DNA of 64,000 nt from Biscogniauxia marginata (GCA_022695795.1 MU404068.1:372001-436000); one strand, 5' to 3'; numbered from the stretch's first letter, positions 33,832 through 46,600 are shown. The notes: generated by a model from the letters alone, not told the origin. Made by a program: numbers and translations.

Positions 33832-35697
33832 ATGTCGTTAGTCGATACCCAAATCAAGGAGCCTTACGAGGAGATGAAGGGCTACCTCAAGGGGACACAT
33901 TGGTCTATTCCGTACTTCAGTCCACTGAGTTTCCATAACTCCCAGCTACCTTGGCACCTGCTCGAGCATGTCAGTTGTAGCTACATGTCGACTCCTGGCA
34001 GGCCGCCTACACTGCTCGCTCTAAAGCAGCACGCGCAATCGCTGTCCGTCTTGATCTCCATGCTCGCTCCTTCTCAAGTCGGAGCCGAGATAGACAACGA
34101 AAACAGCCTAACCCAGGGCGACACCACGTTCGCGAAGCACCAGGCGTTCGACTGGTTGAACAACCTGCAGCTACACTATAGCAATGAAGACCCGGCACAC
34201 AAGAAGCCGCTGAACGCCCTCGTCAACCTGATAGACAGCCAACATGATGACCTCGGCACCGTGTGGCAATGCCCGCTAGACACGTGCGGGATGAGGTTCC
34301 CCGACAAGGAGGACGAACAGCAATATCGACCTTTTCAGACTCACATGACGATCCTGATGCACGCCAACGAGTGCCTGGAACGACTGGACCATGAGTACTC
34401 CGCGATGGGCGGGATCCTCTCCATCATTCCCCTAGATAGCGACAACGTCGACGAGAAAGCGTCCCTGGAGAAGGCGAAGACTACCCTGGTTGGCCAGTGG
34501 ATCCTGTACACTCAGCATCTCGCGAGTCGTATGCACGAACTGGAAATCGCCTATGCCAACTCCCTGGACCTGCTCGCGAACGAGGCCATCGTACCCTTGC
34601 AACATATCAGCGTCCACGGCCCCGACGGCCGGTCCGGTAGAGAGATCATATTTCCGCAGGACAGATGGATCTTGGCTAATGCCGGGGATGACGTCTGGAA
34701 CTTCATACACCAGATGCTCGACAGGCGGGAGGCTCAACAAGATGCCGAAGACTACGTCTTCAACAAACAAAAGGTGGTCGGCGACATGGCAAAGGACTCA
34801 GATGACGATCTGAAGTACCGCGGGATCGTCAAGGTTGACCTCAACACGAGATTCTACCGGCTCCGGGGCAAAGACCACGGCCCCATCTTCGTCCTCCCGG
34901 CGTACGCGGATCGCCCGAACACCGCGTACACCCGGGACCTGGAGAACCGCCCGACGGTGTTGACGGTGCCGACGCCGTCCTGGCCCAACGGGATCAGCAG
35001 GTGGGACAAGAAGCACCAGGAAATCGAGGACGAGAACTTCAAGTTGACGACCAGAGCGGTCAACCTCGCAGACAAGGCCAACCGTCTAGAGTCCATCAAC
35101 AAAGCGTTGGAATCCCAGATGAAGATGCTGCGCGCGACGGTGGATAAGTACGAGAAAGACGGGGGAAAGCAGCAGCAGGACGATCTGGACAAGTGCCACT
35201 CCAAGACGCAGCAGCTGGAGTCGCAGCTGAAGGCGCTCGGACAGGGGGGCAACCAGAGCGCCAAGCTGCTCGCGGACCTGAAGGATGAGAACGACATGAT
35301 CAAGGCAGAATTCGTCAGGGTCGAGAAGCTGAACAAGCGCCTGAACGACGACCTGGTGCTGCAGCAGAATGGCATCAACCAGGCGGCGAAGGCGTTGAAG
35401 GACCTCGGCCTGCCGATCGGGCAGCCCCAGAGGCAGGCGGACAACACGACGCTGTACTGGGGCTGGACCGCCGAGTGGAACGCGTTCGAGCTGTCCGTCC
35501 GCGCGGCCCGGAACGCCCAGGCCGCGGCCCAGAAAGCCGCGCCCAAGATCCAGGCGCTGCTGCAGGCGGGCCACCTCAACGCCGCCGACGTCCAGTGGAT
35601 CGCCGACCTGCAGAATGCCCAGCTGATGCCCGACGAGTTCCCTTACAAGAACAAATACGACCTAAGCAATTTAAACAATTTAATGTCCATGTCATAG
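33832..35697 (+). CDS. Orphan coiled-coil protein
   Basis: I do not recognise this 621-residue single-exon protein. The start at 33832 has a CACC context. Residues 1-340 are a globular, moderately charged part. It includes WQCPLDTCGMRF at 146-157, with Cys147 and Cys152, followed by His171 and His177; this is C2H2-like but with an unusually long spacer. Residues about 388-515 form a long heptad-type coiled coil (IEDENFKLTTRAVNLADKAN, ESINKALESQMKMLRATVD, DENDMIKAEFVRVEKLNKRL). The last 100 residues have an Ala-rich helix (ARNAQAAAQKAAPKIQALLQ). There is no signal peptide or membrane segment. Smooth codon use and the absence of stops over 1.9 kb argue it is real. A cytosolic scaffold role is only a guess from architecture. 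Confidence 0.75.
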   Translation: MSLVDTQIKEPYEEMKGYLKGTHWSIPYFSPLSFHNSQLPWHLLEHVSCSYMSTPGRPPTLLALKQHAQSLSVLISMLAPSQVGAEIDNENSLTQGDTTFAKHQAFDWLNNLQLHYSNEDPAHKKPLNALVNLIDSQHDDLGTVWQCPLDTCGMRFPDKEDEQQYRPFQTHMTILMHANECLERLDHEYSAMGGILSIIPLDSDNVDEKASLEKAKTTLVGQWILYTQHLASRMHELEIAYANSLDLLANEAIVPLQHISVHGPDGRSGREIIFPQDRWILANAGDDVWNFIHQMLDRREAQQDAEDYVFNKQKVVGDMAKDSDDDLKYRGIVKVDLNTRFYRLRGKDHGPIFVLPAYADRPNTAYTRDLENRPTVLTVPTPSWPNGISRWDKKHQEIEDENFKLTTRAVNLADKANRLESINKALESQMKMLRATVDKYEKDGGKQQQDDLDKCHSKTQQLESQLKALGQGGNQSAKLLADLKDENDMIKAEFVRVEKLNKRLNDDLVLQQNGINQAAKALKDLGLPIGQPQRQADNTTLYWGWTAEWNAFELSVRAARNAQAAAQKAAPKIQALLQAGHLNAADVQWIADLQNAQLMPDEFPYKNKYDLSNLNNLMSMS

Positions 35698-36985
35698 AGA
35701 GAGAACTGGTGTGGATAAAGGCCGGAGAAGCTAGCTGTTGTCAGGTTGGCTGGTTATTGGTGGTGTTGGTGGTGGTGTTGGTGGTGGTAATGCTGTACCC
35801 GGAGTACTACTAATAAGTTACTACTGTATCTGTATCGTAGCACAGGTGTTGATGGTGGTTAGTTAGGTAGTCTTGAGGCTACACACGGAATTGACCAGAC
35901 CGGTCTTCTTATTTCATTTGTCAATTTTAATACATCAATTACCCAACTCGTCCCGCTCTGGGTATATGTACTGCCTCTCGGCCGTGACTTTGTTTAAAAT
36001 GACCCCTATTTTCCCTCTCCTTTCTCCCCTTCGCTTATTTCACCGTGGTAGTGGCACAGGTGAACGGAGTACATGTGTCTTGAATAGCGACAGCTTAGTT
36101 GGTGTTATGTACAGTTTACTATTGCTCGAGGTTCTAGGTATAGGTATGTACATACCTAGGATTGTATACTACCTTTATGTTGTATTCTGAAGTCCGTACC
36201 TACGGTTTACACTGATTGAAGATACGACTAACGTCTATCCGCTTAGTGATTTATTTAGCTTAAGAGGTATGTAACATCGAAGTATCAAAGTACGCTAAGT
36301 TTAGGAATAGACTAGTGTAGATACATGTAGGTTATGTAACCGGGGGGTGGTACGAATGCTGAGTTCCGTTAGCGAATCAGGTATTGGTTTGTTCCTTGTT
36401 GCCCCAACAACCAAAATACTCTACACAACTACCCCGAGAAAACAAGCTGCACTTGTATAAGCGCCCTTATGCGACTCCGCTTGTGATGAGGATGCGACCA
36501 TGCGCGCGCGCGCGATTGATTCTGATCGCATTAATTATGTGCAGTATCTTTGACATCGCGAGATGATTCCGATCAATTCCAAGTTTGATCAGTTTACGGC
36601 ACCCTTTTTTTTATTTTCCTTATTTGGTGACACAAACAATTTCGACATCCCGTCTTTTTTCTGTTGATCTTGGATCCAAACTAAACAATCTCTCGAGCCA
36701 ACCCGGTCTGGCACATACCAAACGAGAAAAAAAAAGGGAAATCCTTGCCCTGTGCTTCCCGCCTACCCTAGTTCATTAAAGAAATATCCCGATAGCAAGG
36801 TAGAGACAACTCATCGTCAATCAGCCCTGGCCAACCCATTATCACGCCGACTAGGACCATTGCATCAGGACCGACTTCTCTTCCCTCCTGCTGCATCTCC
36901 ATCTGCTGGCCTTTTTTTCGTCCGATGCAGCTCGGCTGCAACAGACGATGCTCCTGTCAAGGCTAGATTAGATTGAGGTCGAGCG
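35698..36985. other. Spacer between tandem plus-strand genes
   Basis: These 1.29 kb include GT-rich repeats at 35757-35790 (GGTGGTGTTGGTGGT), a short GC dinucleotide run at 36502-36514, and the promoter of the kelch gene. No gene is seen. Confidence 0.4.
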
Positions 36986-39900
36986 ATGAAGTCTTCCTCC
37001 GACATCGAGCCGGCCGGGTCAGGCCCACCACTGCCGCTGTCGCGGACGACGGCATCTTCCCGTTCCTCCGTGTCGATGCTCACTGGTGTTATTTATGTGC
37101 TGCTATTTTCAACTGTTGTCGCAGCGCAATCATTACCTTACATTCCAACCAGCATCTTCCTCGCGGCCCCGAAAGCTGGGCAAATACAGGACAACGCCAC
37201 AACCGATATTGCCTACATCTTCGCACCAACAGATGATTCAGTTGATCTATTGGCCCTCAATGTCTCAAGCAGCCTAAGAGTTTCATCGCTGTCACTGCAG
37301 ACCTTGTCATCCGGCCTGCCGTTCCTAGATGGCAGCAATACAGCTTTCGTCCCCTCCCTTGCCGACAATGGATCCCTCATCGTCTATGCTGGCGACTGCT
37401 CGTTGTCGACCAGCCCCGGAATATGGACATTTAACCCCTCGGTCGATAATACTGCTTCATCGCCCTGGACACGGCAGAGCGCTACGATAGCTACCGATGG
37501 GGATATGATGCAGATAGGCCCCGGCTTCCTAGGAGGTAGTTTCAGTTTTTCAACCACTCTGGAGCCCCAGGTGTCAAGAGCAAAGACATTCGTTTACGGT
37601 GGCATGTGTCCCGAGAGCGGCGCTAATGCTACCGCATCGCAATGGCAGGCCACATACTCAAATCAAATGATCAGAATCACCCCATCTGATTCCGATCCAA
37701 GCGGTTACACCGTCGATCCCGTCCCTAGCAAGGGCCCGCCGGTACCCGAGGCGGGTTTCACATTCACCGGTCTATCCCCGTCCATCTCCAATCGTTCCGG
37801 CACCGTCACCCAGCAAGTTAACTACGTGCTCTTGGGTGGTCATACGGCAAACGCTTTCATCAATATGAGCACTGCGGCAATATGGAGTCTCCCGGAAGAA
37901 AGCTGGGGCTTCATCTCCGGCATTGGGATGGCCGGATCTAGTAATGCCAATACCGCTACCACGAATATTGACAGTCGATCAGGTCATACCGCAGTGCTCA
38001 ACGAGGACGGCACAGCCTTGATTATCTTCGGCGGCTGGGTTGGCGATCGGACTCAAGCTGCGTTACCACAGCTCGCTATCCTGGAGATCGGGACAGGCTA
38101 CGGAGGCGAGGGAGATTGGCAATGGTCAGTGCCCGATTCGCAACCCTCGGGGCCGGAGATTTACGGTCATGGTGCTACACTGCTCCCAGGAAATGTGATG
38201 TTAGTTTATGGAGGCTACGATATTTCGTCATCCGGGAGCAACATTAGGAGACAATCATCGGCTAGTAGTAACACGGCCATGTTTCTCAATCTCACCTCTC
38301 TGACATGGTCTGATGACTACACAAACCCGTCCTCTTCTGAAAACGCAGACGGTAGCTCGGATGATGTTAGCGACGAAACAAAGAAACGCCTAGGTCTAGG
38401 GTTAGGCATAGGCCTTGGTGTTCTGGCTGTCATTGCGGCCATCCTGGTCTACTTTTGGTATCGCCGCCGGCTTCGAAATAGACGCACAATTCGCGATTCA
38501 GCAATTCGTGCTTTGGCGCAGGATAATTCTCTATTCTTGCCGAACGATGACGACGATCATGGCTGGTATGGTACGGGCCCGTGCATGAGCGGCGGTCGTT
38601 CAGCGGCTTACCAGAGCTTGCCCGGAGAGCGCGCAAGTATGGATGGTAGTCGACAAGACTGGTTCGGCGACATGCCGCCAATGCAGCAGATAGCAAGGAA
38701 GCCGGTTCCTCCGCGAGCAGCGAGGGGACTGTACCAGCCCATGCCGGCAGGACCGTATGACTCTCCCCCGAGCCTGCGAAGCCCGGGAGGGATGGGTCCC
38801 ATCTACGAGGCGGACGAGGACAACGCCCTGCGCGACGGTGACGGCGACATTACGAGCGAACCGATTAGTCCTATGCGCGAGACAAAATACGACGGCGGAT
38901 ACTTCTCTGACCCATTTACCACACCGACGAACGAAAACCCTATTTCCTTCCCACCACCTAGCCGCGCACCGCGAACCCCTAGTCCCGAGGGCCGGCGAGG
39001 TAGCGTCACCGACCCCGATGTCCAAGACTGGATGTCCGACGTGGACGCGGCAGACGCGCTGCTGAGCGGACTCGTGTCTACCCCACGTGCCACTACCGGG
39101 CGAGGATCCCCCTCTCGTCGCGCCTCGGTTAGATCGAACAACAACCGCCCGGCTAGCGGCGTGGCCGCGGAGGACGATGGCTCGCGCACAGGGAGCATCA
39201 TGTCGGAAGCCAACCGCAGCAACCTTGCGCCCTCTGAGGGTGAACACCTGCGCGCTGGAGCCACGGCCGAGGAACGAGGCGGCAGCAGTTCGAGCTCAGT
39301 GCCCAGCTACAACACAGCGAAGAGTAGCTTCACGGCGCTGCAGGCCGAGGGTCCCGCGCTACTACTGGGCAGGATACGGGACAGAGAGAGGGAACGGAAT
39401 AAAAGTTACGAGGAGGAGGATGACTCCGAGCTGCCGGGCAGCCCGAGCAAAAACAAGCCGCGCCGGAGTTGGTTCGGCAGCCTGCGCCGCGTGTTCAGCG
39501 GGGCGACACCGAGCCCTAGTCCGCCAGGTAGCAGCAGGGAAGACAACGATCCGTTCAGGGACGAGGGAGTAGTCGAAGCTAATGACTTCGATTCCCGGCT
39601 GGGCAGCCTAGGCAGCCTCGCTGCCGACGGCTTGTTGAGGAGAAAAGGCGGGCGCGGGGCCTGGGAGGGAGCGATACGCGACACCGGCGCGGGGACGAGT
39701 CAGGCCGGCGCAGGCAGTCGGCACACGCGACTTAGAGACGAAGGTGGCGGCGATGGCGGCGACGGTGAAGACGACTCGGACGAGTGGGATATCGAGAAGG
39801 CAGTGGAGAAGAGATTGGTGCAGGTCCTGTTCACGGTGCCAAAGGAGCGTCTGCGGGTCGTTAATGGCGAGCCCGAGATCGAGAGCGGTGAGAGCGCTGT

Positions 39901-40684
39901 GGTCGTGAATCCGGAAAAGGGGGAATACGACGACGATGACGAAGCAGCAGGAGACGGGGAGACGAAGGGGAAGGAGAAAAGCCTAGGCGCCCCGCCCTCG
40001 ATCCTGTCACACTCACAACCCCCGTTCCTGACGGCAAGCCCCATGAGCGAGGACAACAATAAATCATCAAGCGAGGCTGACCTGGATCCGGAGAAGGAGG
40101 CCCTGCGCCGAGAGCTCGACGCCGAGTGGGCGAGGGCCGAAGCCGAGGTGGGAGAAGACCAGCAGAGCCTACTAGATAGGGAGATCGAGGCGCTGGGGCG
40201 CGAACTACAGCTCGACAACGAGCGCTCGCGGCGCAAGCGGGACGGCCCCGCCACTAACGCCACCAATACCACCACCACCACCGTCGACACACCATCACCA
40301 TCACCGCTACCGCTGCCACCACCACCAGCAGCTCACACCCTCAGCGTAATAACCACAACCCCGACCACGACACCCCTCCGCACTTCGCTCTCAATTCCGG
40401 TCCTGACCCCGACCCTCACGCCCGGTACCCCGGACAGCCGGAGCCGGAGCCGGAGCCCTTCGCATCACGGCGGCGACGACGACGAGAACGACGGCGCCGA
40501 TGAACCCCAACGCAGCGGGAGGCCGACGCACCTGCAGCCGCGCCCACGCCGCAGCACGCGCGTCCTGGCCATGGTCGAGAACATCGAGAGCAAGAGCCGG
40601 GAGAACAGCCCCGCGGGCTCGCCCTCGCGGTCGTCGCCGGCGGTATCGAAGGGTAGCGGTGGCAGTGGTGGTGATGCGCGGTGA
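36986..40684 (+). CDS. Large kelch-propeller single-pass membrane protein
   Basis: Single exon of 1232 residues. Residues about 31-48 (LTGVIYVLLFSTVVAAQ) form a signal peptide or anchor. Residues 50-450 hold kelch/galactose-oxidase-like repeats with GG turns (KTFVYGGMC, NYVLLGGHTANAF, ALIIFGGWVGDR, NVMLVYGGYD) and many Asn-x-Ser/Thr sites, so this part is probably extracytosolic. A membrane helix near 470-492 (GLGIGLGVLAVIAAILVYFW) is followed by the stop-transfer YRRRLRNRR. The 740-residue cytosolic tail is disordered and rich in Ser, Pro, Asp and Glu. It carries Arg-Ser clusters and EKEALRRELDAEWARAEAEV, a short coiled coil. Fungal proteins of this layout are usually annotated only as kelch-domain proteins; a cell-surface polarity or sensing role would be inference. 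The absence of introns over 3.7 kb is notable. Confidence 0.88.
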   Translation: MKSSSDIEPAGSGPPLPLSRTTASSRSSVSMLTGVIYVLLFSTVVAAQSLPYIPTSIFLAAPKAGQIQDNATTDIAYIFAPTDDSVDLLALNVSSSLRVSSLSLQTLSSGLPFLDGSNTAFVPSLADNGSLIVYAGDCSLSTSPGIWTFNPSVDNTASSPWTRQSATIATDGDMMQIGPGFLGGSFSFSTTLEPQVSRAKTFVYGGMCPESGANATASQWQATYSNQMIRITPSDSDPSGYTVDPVPSKGPPVPEAGFTFTGLSPSISNRSGTVTQQVNYVLLGGHTANAFINMSTAAIWSLPEESWGFISGIGMAGSSNANTATTNIDSRSGHTAVLNEDGTALIIFGGWVGDRTQAALPQLAILEIGTGYGGEGDWQWSVPDSQPSGPEIYGHGATLLPGNVMLVYGGYDISSSGSNIRRQSSASSNTAMFLNLTSLTWSDDYTNPSSSENADGSSDDVSDETKKRLGLGLGIGLGVLAVIAAILVYFWYRRRLRNRRTIRDSAIRALAQDNSLFLPNDDDDHGWYGTGPCMSGGRSAAYQSLPGERASMDGSRQDWFGDMPPMQQIARKPVPPRAARGLYQPMPAGPYDSPPSLRSPGGMGPIYEADEDNALRDGDGDITSEPISPMRETKYDGGYFSDPFTTPTNENPISFPPPSRAPRTPSPEGRRGSVTDPDVQDWMSDVDAADALLSGLVSTPRATTGRGSPSRRASVRSNNNRPASGVAAEDDGSRTGSIMSEANRSNLAPSEGEHLRAGATAEERGGSSSSSVPSYNTAKSSFTALQAEGPALLLGRIRDRERERNKSYEEEDDSELPGSPSKNKPRRSWFGSLRRVFSGATPSPSPPGSSREDNDPFRDEGVVEANDFDSRLGSLGSLAADGLLRRKGGRGAWEGAIRDTGAGTSQAGAGSRHTRLRDEGGGDGGDGEDDSDEWDIEKAVEKRLVQVLFTVPKERLRVVNGEPEIESGESAVVVNPEKGEYDDDDEAAGDGETKGKEKSLGAPPSILSHSQPPFLTASPMSEDNNKSSSEADLDPEKEALRRELDAEWARAEAEVGEDQQSLLDREIEALGRELQLDNERSRRKRDGPATNATNTTTTTVDTPSPSPLPLPPPPAAHTLSVITTTPTTTPLRTSLSIPVLTPTLTPGTPDSRSRSRSPSHHGGDDDENDGADEPQRSGRPTHLQPRPRRSTRVLAMVENIESKSRENSPAGSPSRSSPAVSKGSGGSGGDAR

Positions 40685-43600
40685 AAGTTTGTAGGTCTGG
40701 TTTATATGACCAGGCGGATAGTTAGGGGAGGAAGGAAATTAAGTGGCGGGCTGGAAATGTACATGTGTGTTATGAAACTGGGACCTTATGAAGGTACGTA
40801 TGTATGTCTGTATGTATGAAAGGAGATGAAGGGGGCTCTCCAATGAAATATTGTTTCTCTCCGTAGAGACAAGAACTGATAGGGAGGGGAGGATGGAGGG
40901 GAATGAAGGAAATACTCACGGACCGACGGACGGTTAGGCGGGAGGAAGAATCGAGGGATATTCGGGAACAAAAGGGGGTAGGGGGAAAGAAAGGGGGGTC
41001 GGTCCTATACGGAGCGGAAGGAAGTACGGAGTTTGGAACCCTGCTTTTCCCCTCGAGTTTAGAACTGCGTCACGCCGACATTTTTGCGGCATCGCATGGT
41101 TTGATCGATCGGGTTCTTGAGGACTCTTTGCGCTCTTGTTCTTGTATTTACAAAATAAATACCTGGTTCTGGTTCCATTGGGTCCCATTGAGGAGATTCA
41201 ATGATTGAAAGAAGAAAATGCAGTAGTCAATTCAGACGGGTTACGGCCCGCATCTCGAGCATGTGTACGCGCGGCGACATGATTTATAGCAATGTCATGA
41301 TTTACTCTTTAAATTGTGGTCTAGCGCCGCTTGTCTTACTGGTCTCATATAGTAATCACAATATTTTGAAAAGTTACATGTTACTTAACTTGTGCCAAGT
41401 GAATCAGTTAGAGATGATAAGTTCGTAATGAATGAATGCCTGCCTTATTTCTCTTACATTGCTTTTCGTTTTACTGCCATTGCTCTTCGAATTTTCCTAC
41501 ACCCCCCCCCTTTTTACATCCCAATGGAACGCAAGCTGACAAATAAGTCGTTAAAAGAAAGATACCGAATTGAACTTAGGGAAACGCAACTCAAAGCCCT
41601 TTCTTAAATGGAATAACACGCGAAGGAAGAGAACTTTTTTCTTTTATTTGATATAATACCTAGTCTAAAATGTGGCTTTTATATTTCTCAAGCATAGAGA
41701 TAACCTTACCTCTAGTTGTAGTGTGCAAGTGAGTGAGAGGCTACAAGACGGAAGGAAAAAGAACATGAAAAATCATTCGAGTTCTTGGCACTGAAAACAG
41801 AGCATCTTTAAGCTGGGGGATCAAAAATATGGTCTGATCGCACGAACACACACACACACACACATGAACGAACGAAGCAGGGATTAAGATAGATTGACGG
41901 ATGGGAATCCAGGCGCGTGATGATATGGACATAAACTATAGCCAGCAACCCATGGCATAGCCCACAGCACCTATCCATCCCTGTCTCCCCCACCCTCCAC
42001 GATATGATATGATACGATATACACAGACATACCTACCTAAGTAGGTACATACAGCAGCAAGAGAACTTTCCCTTTTGTTCCTTCGCCTCGGTTTTTGTTG
42101 TTTCACTCTTTTTTTCTCATTCTGGTTCTCTCACAATTGCACCGAAACCTTTTTAAAGGCAGGGTCTAGTTTCTCTTGGCAAAACAAGAAAGAGAAAAAG
42201 AAAAATAGATCGACAACTAGGAATGGGAGGCTTTGTAAGATTCGGCGATCCTCATCTCACCGTGTACACTATACTTTAATACCCAGAAACGTGGTGGCCC
42301 CAACCACCCGGTGAGCCTCTTCTTCACATACATGATACACTGCTACGTACGCACGGACTTTCTCAAATCTCAGCGGGGATTGTAGGAGGAAACCTTCCGG
42401 GAGAGAACCAGATAGATGGTGGGTGGGGGGGGAGTTAATTAGGTCGGGAAATGAAGAACATGGGAAGAAGAAGATGAGAGGGTGGGAAGGGAAGGGAAAA
42501 GAAAAAAGAAAAAAAAGCGGAAGTTTCCCTCTCGATTGCGAGATCAAATCACACGGTTTTGTTGTCAGTGGCGCGATATGGGAATGTATTGGTTGTCCGT
42601 TCTTCTCTCAACTTAGGTTCAAACATATCTTATTTTACTGTATGTCCATACTATGCATGTACGTACAGATATAGGTATATGTTTTTAAAAACCCCGCCGC
42701 CGCGTCCGCCTAGATACAAGGTAGGTAGGTATACATACCTAGTTCGCAGTTCGCAGTTCACCTTAAGGTGGAAGAGGAGGGGGAGGGGGAGAGGAGAGGG
42801 GAAGTGAAAAGAAGGGGTTTTTTTAGTATGTGGTCTGACGATAGCATCATTTTAGAGCGGCAATAGTCTACTGATGTTCAGAGCGAGTTGCCTATGAAGG
42901 TACTAGCTCAGCGGCAGAGAGGCAATTGACTTGCCCATCAGGTTCATGCTAAGTTAGCTGTGCGTAAACGCGGGCGCGGGCGCGGGCTCGGGAATCCTTG
43001 TATCTCGCGGCGTTGGTTGGCCCGTGAAGTAGTTGCTTTAAGGTGCATCAATGATAAGTCGACCAGTCAATTCCGCGTGCCCCTCAGCTTTCGCAGACGA
43101 GGACCCAGATTAATGGAGTCGCCGAACCAACCTTGCTGTCGAAGGATTTAAAAATAGTGGTTGATGACGTAAAAACATGTTGGGGTCTCTATCCAAATGG
43201 TGCCACGATAATCGAGAACGCGAGTATGTATAATGTTAAGATGAAAAATAACTGGTTTCATCAGATGGTTCTTGCAAAGCCTTGTAGTCTCGTACATATT
43301 AACTTCGCTGAAGTGTTTAGGTTAGTAATTCCCTTTGCTCTTCTTCTCTCATAGTATATAGTCGAATGAATGATATGATGTGCTTTGCGTTGATCACCGA
43401 CGACAATAATATCAAAGCAACGGGATACAAACCACATGGTTACCAGTTGATATCACGCATGTACATAAAAGACCGATCATGAGGCAGGACGAAGAATATA
43501 GAAAAATATCGATCGAAAAGCCTCGAAGCAAGAGTCTACTGTACAGTGATAGTGAGATAGAGCCCCTCGTATTGATGATATGTAGTTACAGGTATACTAA

Positions 43601-46600
43601 CTGGCGGGGTCAAGTAAATTATACAGGTAGGTACCTATGTAGGTAGTGTTGCCAATTAAAAACCTGAGCTATGTATACCTGCACTAGTGCTAGTAAAGAT
43701 ATAGGAGGTCAAATTGCTAAACCTGCAGCACGTGGGGGTTAACTGAACTGAGTTTTACGTTCGGTATTATATCGCTCGAGAGATGCGAACTATATCAAAA
43801 AGTCAATTCGGTCGAGATCCCACCATTAATACCTGGTAGCCTCGGTGAGGACATAGCTAGTGGTCTATACGTATATAGATATATATATTATATATATCAT
43901 CTTCAGAGCAGGGGAGGGAGGTTTGTAAGGCTGTGGTAACCCGAAGCAAGGTTCTTATGGGAAGATACATCCTTGATACAAGTTGTGATAATGAAGTCTC
44001 ATATAGAAATTGTTGACAACGGGTGGCTGCAGCGGTCATTTTTCATGCCGTCCAAAGAGACCTGACGGGTTCGGTTATCTCTTGGCACAATACTAGGGTG
44101 AGTGGTTTGATCTCGGAAGGACCCCTCGTCCGGGAACAAGACGGAAGACAGATCTTGAAGAGGAATGTAGTTTTTTGCAGGATTAGTTATAGATAACGTC
44201 AGACAAGAATGTACCGATGCGTGCTCTTAGTTGTTTATGTGTGCATTTACTGGAATATAGCCTCGTCGAGGATGGACATCTACCCCGCCAAGAGTTGGCA
44301 GATAAGCACTGCTGTAATGTTCGACACACATGATGCGGATCTGGACTGAACCAAGGTTCTTGAGGAGGTTGGATGGTCGAGATAACCTTGTCGTGTTGGT
44401 AAAGCCGCGCGGAGTAGTTGCATCTTGAAGTCCATCGGCTCCGTTCGTCACCGGCATAGAATAGCACTGCAGCGCTGCCCCTCGGCCAAGTAGGCAAAAT
44501 CGTTCGGGATCGCCTCTGCCACTTCATTTTTGGGAATGGCCTGGAGGTACTGGATTTGTCGGTGAGAGACTAATCCATGCCTAATCATATGAACATGTCT
44601 ATACATATGCAATCTTGTTGAGTTGGGTGCATTGAGACTGAGTTGGATGAGACTGACTACAGCAGATAGCGACGTATCTGGCTCAACGGCAATGGCTTGA
44701 ATTCTGGCTGATTGGACAGGATGTATGCGCATGCACTTGGGTTGAAGCAACTCACACCGTCGCGATCGCCGTAGGCCGTGCTGAGGTCTTTGCCGCCACC
44801 CGTATTACTGATGACTTAAGAGACGCGAGGCCCGTGGGGTGATACGAGCAATTGAGCAATCACATAAAAGCTCTAGTGACAAGTACGAGGCTGGCTGTCG
44901 GGCGTGTGGGGACAGCACTGAAGAAGGCGACTCGGTAAATCTGAGTCGATGTCTCACGAGATGGTGTCTTGTGTCTTGTGTGGTGCTTGTGAAGCCAAAC
45001 TCGTCGATGGCACCAATCCCGCTTGGAAGTTGGGTTGCCACTTCCCCGGGTTATATATATAGAGGTACATATTGTAATGTATGTAGGCGATGATGCTTCG
45101 GTCTGCTCTCTCCGACACGCAGTTTGTTTTTAGCGAGGCAGGTTTCGTGGTGGTTATACACCAGGTTGTATAGCAAGACAAGGGCCCTCGTCATAGGCCG
45201 AGAACAGGTTTCCGGCTGTACGGAGCGCTACTATAAATGGCGTAAAACTCAATTGGACCGAATTATAATTAGTTCGAGAATCGCGGCAGAAGAATAAGAA
45301 GACCACAAGGTTGAGATGATTTGAAGTTTAGTTAAATAGGAAACAATTGAGTGCAATAGGGAGGGAGGGACAAAAAGAAAGACTATTTATAAGACTAGAT
45401 TGAGTGAAGGTTAGTCAATTGCATGTGGAATCATTACCTGGATGGTTCTAATCTACTCTCGTCTACAGTTTATAGAGGACGGGATGTAGGTATGCTTCGA
45501 GCCTTTAGGTTAGAGTTATGTTAGAAGCGTATCTGTATACCTAGATCTGATGCTTCAATGTGTCTCATATCTCTGTATAGCGTTAGAGAGCAAGACAATA
45601 AGTCGTATCGCAGTGCTAGACAACACATCTCTGCTTGTTAGGTGGACAAAATGTTTGGACGGCATTGTTTAGTGTTCGTACATTAGTCGAGCTTCCCCCC
45701 CGGTCAAGGTCGTGTCCCAAGAAATATTAGATCCATGCTACCTACACGTACATAGGTAGCCGGTGACGACATTCTTGTTTCTCGGCCGTACCAAGCGGGG
45801 CCTCGACTGGAGACGGTCAACTACACCAACTTTTTGACGAAACCTACTAGAAGCGTCGATCGAAGAGTAGGGCTCGTCATTTGATTTATTAGGTCGAGCG
45901 CCGCCCCCCTGATAAAAGTGGCCGTTAGTCGCGTGGTTTATAACCTCAGGTAGTGTGAAAGTTAGATCAGGTGCCTTAGGTATGTAAGTATGTAAATACC
46001 TAGGTAAGTAAGTTTAGTAAATGGACTGGAATAATTACTGTATTTGACTCCTTCTGATTGATTTTTGTTTCGTGACTGCCTCTCTTCCGTTTGACTTGAT
46101 TACCCAGAAGGGATTAGTTGATCTGCGTCATGGGCTCAGCTCTTTGGCCTAAATTTTGCCAATCTACCCTAGCTTGCCGGCTTAGCTTGTCGGCCTAAGC
46201 TGTTCATTCAAGATAATTTTTCGTCATTCTTCTGCTATCAAGTTTTGCTCTTTGTTCATTCCAACCTAACTTGACTTCTGCTCCTTCTCACTCTCTCTTC
46301 ATTCTCTCGCTCGACCTCTTTTTGTTCGCTTTATAGCCTTGCCTTCTACATAGTCTCGTTCACCCAGGCTTCTTCGCTCGTTTTCTCCTGGCCGGTCTAC
46401 CGTACTCGGTCCATCGATTTATTCGTCTATCGTTACTCCTAAACTTTTAACTACCTAGTAGTCAGATTGCACCGACCGGGTGTGATTGTCCCTGTCGTTT
46501 GAAACTGAGCTTATCTGAAATTCCTACATTCTCTCTCTTTCTCTTCACCTCTTCCCTCCTTCTCCCCCTAGGTACCCTGTCTCTCCAGACCCTACCTTAC

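Noticed and set aside
39700..40290. 196-codon minus-strand Ser-rich frame
   Set aside because: It is antisense to the low-complexity tail of the kelch protein.
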